Shown here: in pieces, positions 17,901-27,945 of the stretch
Numbering within the stretch: position 1 is the stretch's first letter
Layout of the letters: each line of letters starts with the position of its first letter
Source of the DNA: Candidatus Muproteobacteria bacterium
GTDB lineage: Bacteria; Pseudomonadota; Gammaproteobacteria; Acidiferrobacterales; Sulfurifustaceae
Direction: 5' to 3'
Length of the DNA stretch: 64,000 bases
Assembly (NCBI GenBank): GCA_027449605.1
Contig: DAIDLH010000062.1
Location: 25,289 to 89,288 of the forward strand
Program-made: the position numbers and the translations under genes
The notes under the pieces: generated by a model
Databases searched by the model: none
Told to the model about the DNA's origin: nothing
The model's input: only the letters and a program-made list of their open reading frames with translations

Positions 17901-18266
17901 TTAAGACCAGATCCAAAAGGGTCTCGCTGGGCTACGTCCAGCTATTGAATAGTCGCGTAGGGAACAATACCGCCAGGTCTTTGTGTCGGAGGTGCATACT
18001 GAAACCGGTGTATTCTGAAGACCTGCTTTTGTTAACCCGTCTTGATGTTTTTGTGCACGACTGGCTCGAATGCTGCGTACGCCTTGAATATGATCTCGAC
18101 TGCGGTCACCAGCTTTCCTGCGGGGACCGAGAAAGTCTACTTGAATCCGGTCGTAAAGTCTTGTTTATCAAGCTAAGCGTGGATATTTCGGTATTTCCAT
18201 ACAGGATTACCGTTTTTCCGTGGCAAAACAATGCCTTTCGATAAGCATTCTAGCGTTAAAAAACGG
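17901..18266. other. 366-bp gap with no convincing gene; long leader of the EPS operon
   Basis: Nothing here reads as a complete gene. On the minus strand one frame is open for about 33 codons (VPAGKLVTAVEIIFKAYAAF and on to a TAA near 18032) and continues upstream only through two in-frame TAG codons, so it may be the wreck of a small gene. The region would otherwise be the promoter and untranslated leader of the barrel-wzz-kinase-ATPase operon. I found no recognised riboswitch in it. Confidence 0.4.
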
Positions 18267-18857
18267 TTAACCCAGCAGCCTGCGGACGGGGGCAAAACTG
18301 CGTCGGTGGATGGAACTTACGCCAAGCGTCTCCAGAGACAGCAGATGCGCCGGGGTCGGATACCCCTTATGACGGGAAAAACCGTACCCCGGAAAACGCC
18401 TGTCCAGCTCATCCATCTCGGCATCGCGCGCGACCTTGGCCAGAATCGAAGCCGCTGAGATTGCCGGAACCGTGGCATCTCCTCGAACTACTGTCTTTAC
18501 AGTACAGCCAAGCTCGGGCACCTGATTGCCGTCCACCAGTACTAGTTCCGGAGTCAGTGAAAGTGCTTCGACTGCGCGTTTCATGGCCAGCAGACTGGCC
18601 TGCAATATATTGAGCCGGTCGATTTCTTCCACTTCTGCCCTGCCCAGTGCCCAGCAAAGCGCGCGTTCGCGTATCAGGCGTGCCAGGACTTCGCGCCGAC
18701 CGGCACTCAAGACTTTGGAATCCGCCAGACCCTCGATAGGTTTTGCTCCGTCGAGGATCACCGCCGCAGCAATGACGGGCCCGGCGAGCGGACCACGGCC
18801 TGCCTCATCGACGCCTGCAATGTAATTTCCGCGCATGGACGGTTTCGCGATATTCAT
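18267..18857 (-). CDS. rnhB: Ribonuclease HII
   Basis: The 196-aa protein carries [20 protein letters not shown] with the first two catalytic acidic residues (DEAGRG), a central [11 protein letters not shown] and [14 protein letters not shown], all typical of RNase HII. It removes misincorporated ribonucleotides and RNA primers from DNA in the cytoplasm. Its ATG overlaps the stop of lpxB (ATGA at 18854-18857). The lpxB-rnhB order is common in gammaproteobacteria. Length is normal. Confidence 0.97.
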   Translation of the reverse strand: MNIAKPSMRGNYIAGVDEAGRGPLAGPVIAAAVILDGAKPIEGLADSKVLSAGRREVLARLIRERALCWALGRAEVEEIDRLNILQASLLAMKRAVEALSLTPELVLVDGNQVPELGCTVKTVVRGDATVPAISAASILAKVARDAEMDELDRRFPGYGFSRHKGYPTPAHLLSLETLGVSSIHRRSFAPVRRLLG

Positions 18858-20044
18858 GACGAGGGCGATGCGCCGGTCTTCGCCGGTCGCGGGCGCGTCT
18901 TCAGCACCCGGAGCACGGCCTCCGCTGCTCGCATGCTGGCGTTACGGCGAAGCGAATGGTGTATTCCCGCGAGCACGGTCCTGACATTTCTGGCTTTATC
19001 GCGATGGTTCAGATAATCCTCGATTGCCATGCCCAGTTTTTCCGGTACGGCGTCAAGCTGCATCAGTTCCGGAACGATTTTCCTGCCGGCCAGTATGTTA
19101 GGCAAGGCATAAAGATCGACGTGCAAAAAGGGCCTGATCAGCAAATAGGAGACCCATGACATTTTGTAGGTGACGACCATCGGTTTTCTGAGCAAAGCCG
19201 CCTCGAGCGTGGCGGTACCGGAGGCGAGAAGCACGACATCCGACGCGGCCATGGCCTCGCGCGAGAGATTCGCCACGATGGTAACAGGCAAAAACCAGGC
19301 GCCATGACGATAAAGAGAACGTTCGAAAATCTCCCTGGTTTCGGCGCTCACGAACGGAGCAACGAAATGGATTTCAGGATGCCGCTTGTGCAGCCACAAG
19401 GCGGTCTTCACGAACAGATCGGCATGACGTTCCAGCTCGCTGAGCCGACTTCCCGGCAACAAAGCGATTACCGGGCCCTTCGCGGGCAAATGCAGCTGGC
19501 GACGCAACGCCGCCATATTTGATTTTTCGTCGATCTGGTCCGCCAGGGGGTGCCCGACGAACGTCACCGGAACACGATGTTTTTTGTAAAGGCTCGCTTC
19601 GAACGGAAACAGCGTCAACATGTGATCCACGGCGCGCTTGATCCGGCGTATGCGATATCTGCGCCAGGCCCATACCGTGGGACTCACATAATGCATGGTC
19701 AGGATGCCCGCTGACTTGAGTTTCTCTTCCAGAACGAGGTTAAAGTCCGGCACGTCGATGCCGATGAAAATATCCGGGGGGTTTTTCAGATAATGCTCGA
19801 CCAGCTTGTTGCGTATGCCGAGAATTTCGGGATATTTTCCGACGGCATCGAGGCCGATGATGGAAAGCTTCTCCATGGAAAAGATACTGCGACAACCGAG
19901 AGCCTGCATCAGCGGCCCGCCGATGCCTTCGAAGGAAATCTGCGGGAGGCGTTCGCGCAATGCGCGCATCAGGCCGGCGCCGAGCAGATCGCCGGATGTC
20001 TCTCCGGCGACGATACCGATCCTAACTCTGGATTTTCCCGCCAC
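18854..20044 (-). CDS. lpxB: Lipid-A-disaccharide synthase
   Basis: The 396-aa GT19 enzyme starts at a GTG (20044). It shows [29 protein letters not shown], the long [18 protein letters not shown] segment, [15 protein letters not shown] and [13 protein letters not shown], all LpxB hallmarks. It condenses UDP-2,3-diacylglucosamine with lipid X at the inner membrane to make the lipid A disaccharide. lpxA, fabZ and lpxD lie upstream across a 179-bp repeat-bearing gap; rnhB is coupled downstream. Confidence 0.97.
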   Translation of the reverse strand: MAGKSRVRIGIVAGETSGDLLGAGLMRALRERLPQISFEGIGGPLMQALGCRSIFSMEKLSIIGLDAVGKYPEILGIRNKLVEHYLKNPPDIFIGIDVPDFNLVLEEKLKSAGILTMHYVSPTVWAWRRYRIRRIKRAVDHMLTLFPFEASLYKKHRVPVTFVGHPLADQIDEKSNMAALRRQLHLPAKGPVIALLPGSRLSELERHADLFVKTALWLHKRHPEIHFVAPFVSAETREIFERSLYRHGAWFLPVTIVANLSREAMAASDVVLLASGTATLEAALLRKPMVVTYKMSWVSYLLIRPFLHVDLYALPNILAGRKIVPELMQLDAVPEKLGMAIEDYLNHRDKARNVRTVLAGIHHSLRRNASMRAAEAVLRVLKTRPRPAKTGASPSS

Positions 20045-20068
20045 GGACTAGCAGGATACTGAATAACT

Positions 20069-20199
20069 CCCTCTCCCTTGATAGGAGAGGGCGGGGGTGA
20101 GGGTGATACATCTGCGGTTAATGGATAACGCCATGATTCGTTGAGTTGCCTTATTGTTTCCCCTCACCCCGCCCCTCTCCCGCAAGGGGAGAGGGAACC
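20069..20199. repeat. Inverted pair of palindromic C/G-tract repeats between lpxB and lpxA
   Basis: The unit CCCTCTCCCTTGATAGGAGA with its GGGCGGGGGTGAGGG flank (20069-20105) recurs in reverse order at about 20159-20199 (CCCCTCACCCCGCCCCTCTC followed by CCGCAAGGGG). The whole forms a large nested palindrome with ~55 bp between arms. It is the same type of element as at 12379-12501 and interrupts the usual tight lpxA-lpxB spacing. Confidence 0.65.
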
Positions 20200-20223
20200 T
20201 TGTCACTGACTTTTTCACAACTG

Positions 20224-20994
20224 CTAGCGAACGATGCCGCGTTCGGAACGCTTGATGAACGCCACGAAATGCGCGACCTCTTTGCAGTCCCTGGTTATGG
20301 GCTCCAGCTGTTCGATGGCTTCGCTCAGACCAAGATCGGACTTATAAAGGATCTTGTACGCCTTGCGCAGCGCCTCGATCGACGCTTCGGAAAAATTGCG
20401 GCGCTTCAGGCCGCGTACGTTGAGTCCGTGCGGCGCCGCGGTATTGCCGGCGACCAGCAGGTACGGCGGAATGTCCTTGAACGTGACGGTGCTGATGCCG
20501 GTCATGACGTGTGCGCCGACGCGGCAGAACTGGTGGATCATGCTGAACCCGCCGAAAATGACCTGGTCTTCCACCGTCACGTGGCCCGCCAGGCTGGTGC
20601 CGTTGGCGAAGATGGTGCGATTGCCGACGTGACAGTCATGCGCCACGTGGCAGTAGGCCATGATGAAATTGTCATCGCCCACTTGCGTAACGCCGCCGCC
20701 CCCGACCGTGCCGCGATTGAAAGTGCAGTATTCGCGGATGATATTGCGGTCGCCGATTTCCAGACGCGTCGGCTCGCCCTTGTAACCCAGGTGTTGCGGC
20801 GCCTCGCCGAGCGAGCAGAACTGGTAAATCCTGTTGTCCCGGCCGATGCGCGCCGGCCCGTTGACCACCACATGCGGGCCGATCCAGGTGTTGTCGCCGA
20901 TCTCGACGCCAGGACCGATAATACTGAATGCGCCGACCGCTGCATTTTTTCCGATTTTTGCGCCCGGATCGACGATGGCTTGGGGATGTATCAC
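20224..20994 (-). CDS. lpxA: Acyl-ACP--UDP-N-acetylglucosamine O-acyltransferase
   Basis: The 256-aa left-handed beta-helix protein starts MIHPQAIVDPGAKIGKN and keeps the catalytic His in MAYCHVAHDCHVGN. The GFSMIHQFCRVGAHVMTGI and C-terminal helical domain GLNVRGLKRRNFSEASIEAL match LpxA. It catalyses the first lipid A step, transfer of a 3-hydroxyacyl chain to UDP-GlcNAc. It starts 1 bp after the fabZ stop, so the two are co-translated. Confidence 0.98.
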   Translation of the reverse strand: MIHPQAIVDPGAKIGKNAAVGAFSIIGPGVEIGDNTWIGPHVVVNGPARIGRDNRIYQFCSLGEAPQHLGYKGEPTRLEIGDRNIIREYCTFNRGTVGGGGVTQVGDDNFIMAYCHVAHDCHVGNRTIFANGTSLAGHVTVEDQVIFGGFSMIHQFCRVGAHVMTGISTVTFKDIPPYLLVAGNTAAPHGLNVRGLKRRNFSEASIEALRKAYKILYKSDLGLSEAIEQLEPITRDCKEVAHFVAFIKRSERGIVR

Positions 20995-21438
20995 TCAGAT
21001 TCCCTTGTAGGTGCACATCAATTCGGCGCTGCAACACAATTCATCGCCCACGTAGGCTTCGCCCGCGAACATCCAGATGCCCTTCATTTTGCGCTTGACC
21101 GCGACTTTGAAGATCAGCTGATCGCCCGGCCCCACCGGTCGCTTGAAACGCGCCTTGTCGATGCCGACAAAGTAATAAACCGAACCGTCGCCGGGCAGGC
21201 TGTCCATGCTCTTCATCGAAAGGATGGCGCAGGCCTGGGCCATGGCTTCCACGATCAACACGCCGGGCATGACCGGATGGTGCGGAAAGTGCCCCTGAAA
21301 AAAAGGCTCGTTGATCGTTACGTTCTTGAGAGCCGTCAGCGATTCATCCCGCGTGTAGTCCAGCACCCGGTCGATCAGCAGAAACGGATAGCGATGCGGC
21401 AAATATTTGAGGACTTCATGGATATCCAGCGGATTCAA
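20995..21438 (-). CDS. fabZ: 3-hydroxyacyl-ACP dehydratase
   Basis: I place the start at TTG 21438, which overlaps the lpxD stop (TTGA) and has a good Shine-Dalgarno (GAGGAG) 8 nt before it. This gives a 147-aa protein starting (M)[18 protein letters not shown], the normal FabZ length. An ATG further upstream would add an unconserved Arg/Ala-rich tail lying inside lpxD. Catalytic residues are in [11 protein letters not shown] (His) and LIVEAMAQA (Glu). It dehydrates 3-hydroxyacyl-ACP in fatty-acid synthesis and competes with LpxA for that substrate, hence the conserved pairing. Confidence 0.97.
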   Translation of the reverse strand: MNPLDIHEVLKYLPHRYPFLLIDRVLDYTRDESLTALKNVTINEPFFQGHFPHHPVMPGVLIVEAMAQACAILSMKSMDSLPGDGSVYYFVGIDKARFKRPVGPGDQLIFKVAVKRKMKGIWMFAGEAYVGDELCCSAELMCTYKGI

Positions 21439-22472
21439 TTTTTCGGCTCCTCGAAATGCTGTTGCAGTTTTTCTTCCAGCCCGGCCAGGCGGCGCGCCAA
21501 CTCGTCCAGATGATGCAGCCGGGCGGCGTTGCGACGCCATTTTTCCGCCGGTTCCGCCTTGAGACTCGCGGAATAAACGCCCGGTTGGGCAATCGAACTC
21601 GTGACCAGCGATCCGGCGGTAATGTGCACATCATCGGCGATCTCCAGATGCCCGGTCACGCCCGCCTGCCCGCCGATGGTGCAACGCCGGCCGATCACCG
21701 TGCTGCCCGCGATTCCCACGCAGGCGGCAATGGCGGTGTTCTCACCGATCCGCACATTGTGGGCAATCTGGATCAGGTTATCCAACTTCACACCGTCGCT
21801 GATAACGGTGTCATCGAGCGCGCCGCGGTCGATCGTCGTGTTGGCGCCGACCTCCACCTCGTTGCCGATCTGCACCCGCCCGATCTGCGGAACCTTTTGC
21901 CACCGGTCCCCGTCCTTGGCGAAGCCGAAGCCATCGCTGCCGATCACGGCGCCCGGATGGAACAGGCAATTATCGCCCGTCACGCAACGCTCGCCGATCA
22001 CCACGTTCGCCGCCAATCTCGTCTTCGCGCCGATCGTGGCGTTGGCGCCGACATGGCAACCGGGGCCTATGTAGACGCCTTCGCCGATCGAGACACCGGC
22101 CTCGATCACCGAATTCGGTCCAACCCACGCCGACGACGCCAGCTTCGCCGCGGGACTGACGACGGCCGTCGGATGAACTCCCGGCTTGAATACGGGGAAC
22201 GCATGAAACAATTGCGCCACTTGTGCAAAACAGAGATGGGGATTGGCCACGACCAGCGCCGGCCCCGGATAGTTCGTTGCGTCTGCCTCCGTCAGGATGA
22301 CGGCGCCGGCCTTGGTGACAGCCAGCTGAGACAAGTACTTCCTGTCACTCATGTAAGCGATATCGCGCGGCCCGGCCGTCTGCAGGGCCGCCACGCCCTC
22401 GATGAGCGTATCGGCATTACCCCGCGCTTTTCCCTGAAAGCGGCGCGCCAACTCTGCGAGGGTAACGGTCAT
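21435..22472 (-). CDS. lpxD: UDP-3-O-(3-hydroxyacyl)glucosamine N-acyltransferase
   Basis: The 345-aa protein has the N-terminal uridine-binding domain ([20 protein letters not shown] ... [15 protein letters not shown]), a hexapeptide-repeat helix, and the catalytic His in [20 protein letters not shown]-terminal helix ([20 protein letters not shown]) ends the protein. It adds the second acyl chain in lipid A synthesis. It overlaps fabZ by 4 bp and lies 6 bp after the skp-like gene, in the conserved bamA-skp-lpxD-fabZ-lpxA-lpxB order. Confidence 0.98.
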   Translation of the reverse strand: MTVTLAELARRFQGKARGNADTLIEGVAALQTAGPRDIAYMSDRKYLSQLAVTKAGAVILTEADATNYPGPALVVANPHLCFAQVAQLFHAFPVFKPGVHPTAVVSPAAKLASSAWVGPNSVIEAGVSIGEGVYIGPGCHVGANATIGAKTRLAANVVIGERCVTGDNCLFHPGAVIGSDGFGFAKDGDRWQKVPQIGRVQIGNEVEVGANTTIDRGALDDTVISDGVKLDNLIQIAHNVRIGENTAIAACVGIAGSTVIGRRCTIGGQAGVTGHLEIADDVHITAGSLVTSSIAQPGVYSASLKAEPAEKWRRNAARLHHLDELARRLAGLEEKLQQHFEEPKN

Positions 22473-22478
22473 CTGATC

Positions 22479-22991
22479 CTATTTTTTCCCCAGTTTCTTG
22501 AGAATCTTGTCGGTAACATCCACCTTGGGCCCGGCGTATACCGCGCTCTCGAGAATCAGGTCGTAATTTTCCTGCCTGGCGATCTCGGCGATGGTTTTCT
22601 GAACGATTTTCTGAAGCGCCGCCAGTTCCTCGTTGCGGCGCAGGTTGTAGTCCTCGCGGAATTCCTGGGTCGCGCGGCGCAAATCGCGCTTGAGCGTGAC
22701 GATTTCGAATTCCTTGGAACGGTGCTCGTTCTCCTTGAGCACCAGCGCGTTTTTCTCCAGATCCTGCTCCATCTGCTTGAGCCGGTTCTGCATGTCGACG
22801 ATCTGCTTGTCGCGCGGCGCGAACTCGGCCTCGAGTTTCTTGAGCGCCGCCTCGCCCTGCGGCGCCTCCTCGATGACCTTGACGGCGTTTACATAGCCGA
22901 TCTTGAGTTCGGCGGCGGACGCCGGAGCCGCCATGACGCAGATGCCGAGCACGATCGGCAATGACTTGAATACGAAGGTTCTGCTTCCCAA
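22479..22991 (-). CDS. skp: Skp/OmpH-family periplasmic chaperone
   Basis: The 170-aa protein appears to start at TTG 22991 with GGGAGG five nt upstream. A signal peptide (FVFKSLPIVLGICVMAAPAS-A) is followed by LKIGYVNAVKVIEEAP and long charged helices (about residues 45-140), the trimeric jellyfish tentacles of Skp/OmpH. It holds unfolded outer-membrane proteins in the periplasm for delivery to BamA, encoded just upstream. Normal length. Confidence 0.93.
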   Translation of the reverse strand: MGSRTFVFKSLPIVLGICVMAAPASAAELKIGYVNAVKVIEEAPQGEAALKKLEAEFAPRDKQIVDMQNRLKQMEQDLEKNALVLKENEHRSKEFEIVTLKRDLRRATQEFREDYNLRRNEELAALQKIVQKTIAEIARQENYDLILESAVYAGPKVDVTDKILKKLGKK

Positions 22992-23007
22992 ATCAACCTC
23001 CCAATGC

Positions 23008-25299
23008 TTAACGCAATGGCACGCCCAACGTGAACTGGAACGATTCGGTACGGTCGCCCGGCTTGTCGTTCAGGGGAATCGCGTAGCTGAAACTGAGCGG
23101 CCCGACCGGCGAGAACCAATTAAACGCCAAACCGGAGGAATAGCGCAACTGCCCCAGATCCAGCCGCTCGTTCGGACCGTAAACCATGCCGCCGTCGACG
23201 AACAGGCTCAGGCGCATGGACTTGTTGTCGCGGGACGAACCGGGCAACGGGAACAGCAGCTCCATGTTGGCCAGCACGCGACGGTTGCCGCCGATGGGAT
23301 CGTTCGGCGGAAGGCTGTCCCGGGGACCCAATGAACGCGAACTGTAACCGCGGACCGTGCCGCTGCCGCCGGCGAAGAAGTTCTTGTAGAACGGCAGCGT
23401 TTCCGTTTTTCCATAACTGTTGCCGTAGCCCAGTTCCGTCTTGACCTTGAAGGTGTAGGTTTCGCTGAGCGACCAGTATCGGCCGGCCAGGTAATTGAGC
23501 TTGTAATATTGAATGTCGGTTCCCGGAACCGACAGCTCGGCGGAAAAACTCTGCAAGCTGCCCGAGGTCGGCAGCAGCAGGCTGTCGAGCGTATCGTGCG
23601 ACCAACCGAGCGTGGTTTTGAGCACCGTGTTCGAGGGACCGTGCTTGGCGACGAAATCCTGCGCGATCTGGGCGCTGCTGGTGTTGGTATGCAGGTCGAT
23701 CTTCTCCACGTCCGCGCCGATATCGATCCTGTTCTCCTCGCTCAGGGGGATGCCGAAAAACACGCCGACACCCTGGCTGTCAACACTGTACGAGGCGATG
23801 TTCGCCGCGGCGGCGTTGATCGTGCTGGAATAAACGTTGAAACCGCGGCTGACGCCGTCCTGGGTATAGTAAGGATTGACGTAGCGGACGTTGAAATTGG
23901 TCGTGGACCGCGAATTATCGAAGCTGAACGTCAGCTCCTTGCCGGTGCCGAACAGGTTGCTTTGCGTGACGCTGGCGTTCAACAGCAGGCCGTTCGTGTC
24001 CGAATAGCCGACGCCCAGCATCAGATTGCCCGTCGGCCGTTCCTTCACGTTGACGTTGACGTCCACCTGATCGGCCACGCCCGGCACCGCCGGCGTCTCC
24101 ACGTTGACGTCGTCGAAGAAGCCGAGGCGCTGCAAGCGCACGCGCGAACGCTGGATTTTCGCCGCGTTGTACCACCCGCCTTCCTGTTGCCGCATTTCGC
24201 GCCGCAACACCTCGTCGCGCGTCGCCACGTTGCCGGAAAAATTGATCCGCCGCACGTAGACGCGCCGGCCCGGATCGACGAAGAAGGTGAAAGACACCCG
24301 CGATTTCTCCTTGTCCACGTCGGGGATGGCGTTGACGTTGGCAAAGGCATAACCGTCGTTGGCCAGGCGATCGGAAATCTTCTTCGTGGTCTCGGTGACT
24401 TCCTTGCGCGAAAAGACGCCGCCGGCCTTGACGCTCACCAGATCGTTCAACTCCTTTTCGGGAACCACGAACGTGCCGGCCAGTTTGAAGCCGGTGACGG
24501 TGTATTTGTTGCCTTCGGCGAAGTTGACCGTGATGTATATCTTTTCCTTGTCCGGCGTGATCGAAACCTGGGTGGAGTCGATGTTGAATTCGAGAAATCC
24601 CTGGTCCTGATAGAAGTTGCGCAGACGTTCCAGGTCGCCGGCCAGCGTCTGCTTGGAGTATTTGTCGCGGCTGGAGAAAGGCGCATACCACGGCTTGGGG
24701 CCGAGCGTGAAAAGCTTGAGCAGGACCTTGTCGGGGAAAAGCCGGTTGCCGACGAGGTTGATTTCGCGTATCCGCGCCACCTTGCCCTCGGCCACCTCGA
24801 TATTGATGTCCACGCGGTTGCGTTCCAGCGGCGTCACCGTCGGGCGGATGGTGACGGCGTAATAACCTCTGGCGAAATATTGCTGTCGCAGTTCCTGCTC
24901 GACCCGATCCAGCAGCGATTTGTTGAACACCCGGCCTTCGGCCAGGCCGATTTCCTTCAGGCCCTTCTTGAGGTCCGCCTCGGACATTTCCTTGGTGCCG
25001 GCGATCTTGATTCCGGCGATGGACGGACGCTCGACGACATTGACGACCAGCACGTTCTTGTCGCGCTCCAGGCGCACGTCGCGGAAAAAGCCGGTCTTGA
25101 ACAGCGCGCGAACCGCCTCCTGGGATTTCTGTTCGGTCAGCGTGTCGCCGACCTTGATCGGCAGGTAATTGAACACGGTGCCGGCGGCGATCCGCTGCAA
25201 CCCGTCCACGCGGATATCCTTGACGACGAAGGATTCCATGGCCATGGCGACGGGCGCATGCAATACGCACAGAAACAGTGCCGCGAGAAGTTTATTCAT
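23008..25299 (-). CDS. bamA: Outer-membrane protein assembly factor BamA
   Basis: The 763-aa protein has a signal peptide (ending APVAMA-ME), five POTRA domains over about residues 22-425 (the first begins SFVVKDIRVDGLQRIAAGTV) and a C-terminal 16-strand barrel. The loop-6 motif is present as VRGYSSRSLGPRD, and the protein ends FQFTLGVPLR. The C-terminal strand ends in Arg rather than the usual aromatic, although many BamA end QFxxGxxF/W, which is a mild oddity. It is the core of the outer-membrane protein insertion machine. rseP lies upstream, skp downstream. Confidence 0.98.
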   Translation of the reverse strand: MNKLLAALFLCVLHAPVAMAMESFVVKDIRVDGLQRIAAGTVFNYLPIKVGDTLTEQKSQEAVRALFKTGFFRDVRLERDKNVLVVNVVERPSIAGIKIAGTKEMSEADLKKGLKEIGLAEGRVFNKSLLDRVEQELRQQYFARGYYAVTIRPTVTPLERNRVDINIEVAEGKVARIREINLVGNRLFPDKVLLKLFTLGPKPWYAPFSSRDKYSKQTLAGDLERLRNFYQDQGFLEFNIDSTQVSITPDKEKIYITVNFAEGNKYTVTGFKLAGTFVVPEKELNDLVSVKAGGVFSRKEVTETTKKISDRLANDGYAFANVNAIPDVDKEKSRVSFTFFVDPGRRVYVRRINFSGNVATRDEVLRREMRQQEGGWYNAAKIQRSRVRLQRLGFFDDVNVETPAVPGVADQVDVNVNVKERPTGNLMLGVGYSDTNGLLLNASVTQSNLFGTGKELTFSFDNSRSTTNFNVRYVNPYYTQDGVSRGFNVYSSTINAAAANIASYSVDSQGVGVFFGIPLSEENRIDIGADVEKIDLHTNTSSAQIAQDFVAKHGPSNTVLKTTLGWSHDTLDSLLLPTSGSLQSFSAELSVPGTDIQYYKLNYLAGRYWSLSETYTFKVKTELGYGNSYGKTETLPFYKNFFAGGSGTVRGYSSRSLGPRDSLPPNDPIGGNRRVLANMELLFPLPGSSRDNKSMRLSLFVDGGMVYGPNERLDLGQLRYSSGLAFNWFSPVGPLSFSYAIPLNDKPGDRTESFQFTLGVPLR

Positions 25300-25336
25300 T
25301 CGATGCGATGTTTCAGGTTGTCGCGCGGCGATCCAA

Positions 25337-26698
25337 TCATTGGAAAATTCGGGTCAGGTCGTTATAAAAGGCCAGCAGCATGAGGCCGCCGAGCACGGCC
25401 ACCCCGATCTGCTGGCCCAGCATCATGGTCCGCTCGGAGAGCGGGCTGCCCTTGACCGATTCGATAATGTAATACATCAGGTGCCCGCCATCGAGCACCG
25501 GAATGGGCAGGAGATTCAGCACGCCCAGGCTGATGCTGATCACGGCCAGGAACAGCACGAACTGCTCCACGCCGACCTTGGCCGAGTAACCGGCGTACTG
25601 GGCGATCGTGATCGGACCGCTGATGTTGCGCGTCGATATCTCGAGCTTCAGCATCCGGTACAGCATCTCCAGCGTGAGCACGGACATCGACCAGGTGTTG
25701 CGGACGCCCTCCGACAACGCCTCCGCCGCGCCGAACCGCACCTTGACGCGCATGTCGTCGGGGATGTCCGTGAACCGGGGGCGGATATTGATGCGCCCTA
25801 TCGTCTCCTCGCCCTGTTTCACGGGGTCCGGCGTGACCGTGAACCGGTGACGCGTCCCCTCCCGCTCGACGACGACCTGCATCGCCTTTCCCGGACTGTG
25901 GCTGATGAGACCCACCAGGCGCTCCCAGGTCGACACCGACTCGCCGTTCACCTCGACCAGGCGGTCGCCGACTTTCATTCCGGCCCGCTCCGCCGGACCC
26001 GGCTCGATGACGCCGATCTCCGGCAGCGGCTCGGGGATGAAACCGATCAGGCCGATGCCGCGCTCGAGCAGCGAGGCGTTGACCTCCTGCACCGGCAGGC
26101 CGGACAGATCCAGCGTCCGCGATTCGACTTTGCCCTGCGCGTCGCGCGCTTCCACGTTCACGCGCGCGCGGTCGAGCGCGCGCTGAAACAGATACAACCG
26201 GCGCTGGTCCCAGCTCTGCACTTCCTTGCCGTCGATGCTCAGGATCGTGTCGCCGGCGCGGAATCCCGCCCGCTCGGCGATCGAATGTTCCGTCACGCGA
26301 CCGACGACCGGCCGGATCCCGTCGATGCCGATCATGTAGGCGCCCCAGTAAGCCAGGATCGCGAACAGGAAATTGAACAGCGGCCCGGCCGCCACCACCG
26401 CCATGCGTTTCCACGCCGGCTGGCGGTTGAACGCGCGAGGCAATTCCTGCGGCGGCACATCGCCCTCGGTTTCGTCCAGCATCTTCACGTAACCGCCGAG
26501 CGGAAACGCGCCGATGGCCAGTTCCATCCCGTCGCGACCCACACGCCGCGACCACAGCGGCTTGCCGAAGCCGACGGAAAACCGGAGCACCTTCACGCCC
26601 AGGCGGGTGGCGACCCAGAAGTGGCCGAATTCGTGCACCGTGATCAGGATGCCGAGCGCGACCACGAACGCGCCGGCGTAATAAAGCAGGTCGATCAT
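25337..26698 (-). CDS. rseP: Site-2 protease RseP
   Basis: The 453-aa inner-membrane zinc protease has the HExxH motif in [16 protein letters not shown] (near residue 20), two PDZ domains (about 120-300, including [20 protein letters not shown]) and the second metal motif [14 protein letters not shown]. It cleaves the anti-sigma factor RseA and signal-peptide remnants in the envelope stress response. Its start overlaps the dxr stop by 4 bp. Gene order dxr-rseP-bamA is conserved in gammaproteobacteria. Confidence 0.97.
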   Translation of the reverse strand: MIDLLYYAGAFVVALGILITVHEFGHFWVATRLGVKVLRFSVGFGKPLWSRRVGRDGMELAIGAFPLGGYVKMLDETEGDVPPQELPRAFNRQPAWKRMAVVAAGPLFNFLFAILAYWGAYMIGIDGIRPVVGRVTEHSIAERAGFRAGDTILSIDGKEVQSWDQRRLYLFQRALDRARVNVEARDAQGKVESRTLDLSGLPVQEVNASLLERGIGLIGFIPEPLPEIGVIEPGPAERAGMKVGDRLVEVNGESVSTWERLVGLISHSPGKAMQVVVEREGTRHRFTVTPDPVKQGEETIGRINIRPRFTDIPDDMRVKVRFGAAEALSEGVRNTWSMSVLTLEMLYRMLKLEISTRNISGPITIAQYAGYSAKVGVEQFVLFLAVISISLGVLNLLPIPVLDGGHLMYYIIESVKGSPLSERTMMLGQQIGVAVLGGLMLLAFYNDLTRIFQ

Positions 26699-27945
26699 GT
26701 CGTCCCCTGTCCCACGCGCGTCGCCCGGCCCGAGATGAAACGGCCCGCCGCTTCGCGCGCGTGCATGTCGTCCGAGAGCACCGTTTCCAGGCGCGCGTCC
26801 GGGTTCGCCGGCACGCGCGACAGCGCGTGCTCGATGACCCGCGGGATGTCGGTGAACCCGATGCGCCGGTCGAGGAACGCCTGCACCGCCACTTCATTGG
26901 CGGCGTTCAGTATCGCCGGCGCGGTGCCGCCGGCGCGCGCCGCCTCGTAGGCGAGCCGCAGGCAGGGAAAGCGCCCGAGGTCCGGCGACTCGAAGTCGAG
27001 ACGCGCGATCTCGAACAGGTTCAGGCTCTTCACGCCGGACTCGACCCGCTCCGGCCAACCCAGCGCGTGCGCGATCGGCGTGCGCATGTCCGGATTGCCG
27101 AGCTGCGCCAGCACCGAGCCGTCCACGTATTCGACCAGCGAATGAATCACGCTTTGCGGATGGATCACGATCTCGACCTGGTCCGGCGTCATGCCGAACA
27201 GCCAGCACGCCTCGATCAGCTCCAGTCCCTTGTTCATCAGCGTGGCCGAATCCACGGAGATTTTCCGTCCCATGACCCAGTTCGGATGCGCGCAGGCCTG
27301 TTCCGGCGTGACGGAAACCAGCGCCTCGGCCGTCGCGGTGCGGAACGGTCCGCCCGAACAGGTGAGAAAAATCCGTCGCACGCCCGCCGGCGTGACGCCG
27401 GCGCTGTAGCCCGCCGGCAGGCACTGAAAGATGGCGTTGTGCTCGCTGTCCACCGGCAGCAACTCCGCGCCGCTGGCTCGCGCCTCGTCCATGAACAGGC
27501 GTCCGGACATCACCAGCGGTTCCTTGTTCGCCAGCAGCACCCGCTTGCCGGTCCGCACCGCGGAAAGCGTCGGCAGCAGTCCGGCGGCGCCGACGATCGC
27601 CGCGACCACGATGTCGGCGTGCGGATGCGTGGCGACGCTGTTCAGTCCGTCCGGTCCCGACAGAACTTCCACGGGCAGGCCGGCGTTCCGGATTTTTTCC
27701 CTGAGCCGGACCGCCGCGTTCGCGTCCAGCATGGCCGCCTTCCGCGGCAGAAACCGCCGGCATTGTTCGAAAAGCCGTTCGACCTGTGTGTTCGCCGTCA
27801 GCGCGAGTATCCGGTAGCGGCCGGGATGACGCGTGAGGACGTCGAGGGTGTTGACGCCGATCGAACCGGTCGACCCGAGGATCGTCACGCCGCGCACGCC
27901 GCGATCGAGGCGCTCTTCAGGAGGATTTTTTTCCGTGCCGATCAT
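26695..27945 (-). CDS. dxr: 1-deoxy-D-xylulose 5-phosphate reductoisomerase
   Basis: The 416-aa protein has the NADPH-binding [19 protein letters not shown] near residue 20, [12 protein letters not shown], the metal/substrate motif [15 protein letters not shown] and [17 protein letters not shown]. It makes MEP, the committed intermediate of isoprenoid synthesis, so it feeds UppS encoded two genes upstream. It overlaps cdsA and rseP by 4 bp each. An N-terminal extension of ~19 residues ([19 protein letters not shown]) precedes the fold. Confidence 0.98.
   Translation of the reverse strand: MIGTEKNPPEERLDRGVRGVTILGSTGSIGVNTLDVLTRHPGRYRILALTANTQVERLFEQCRRFLPRKAAMLDANAAVRLREKIRNAGLPVEVLSGPDGLNSVATHPHADIVVAAIVGAAGLLPTLSAVRTGKRVLLANKEPLVMSGRLFMDEARASGAELLPVDSEHNAIFQCLPAGYSAGVTPAGVRRIFLTCSGGPFRTATAEALVSVTPEQACAHPNWVMGRKISVDSATLMNKGLELIEACWLFGMTPDQVEIVIHPQSVIHSLVEYVDGSVLAQLGNPDMRTPIAHALGWPERVESGVKSLNLFEIARLDFESPDLGRFPCLRLAYEAARAGGTAPAILNAANEVAVQAFLDRRIGFTDIPRVIEHALSRVPANPDARLETVLSDDMHAREAAGRFISGRATRVGQGTT

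Noticed and set aside
17945..18244. A 99-codon plus-strand frame upstream of the barrel gene
   Set aside because: No RBS, no recognisable motif, Cys-rich and random-looking composition.
23509..25383. A 624-codon plus-strand frame opposite bamA
   Set aside because: His/Asp/Val-rich antisense shadow of bamA, no family features.
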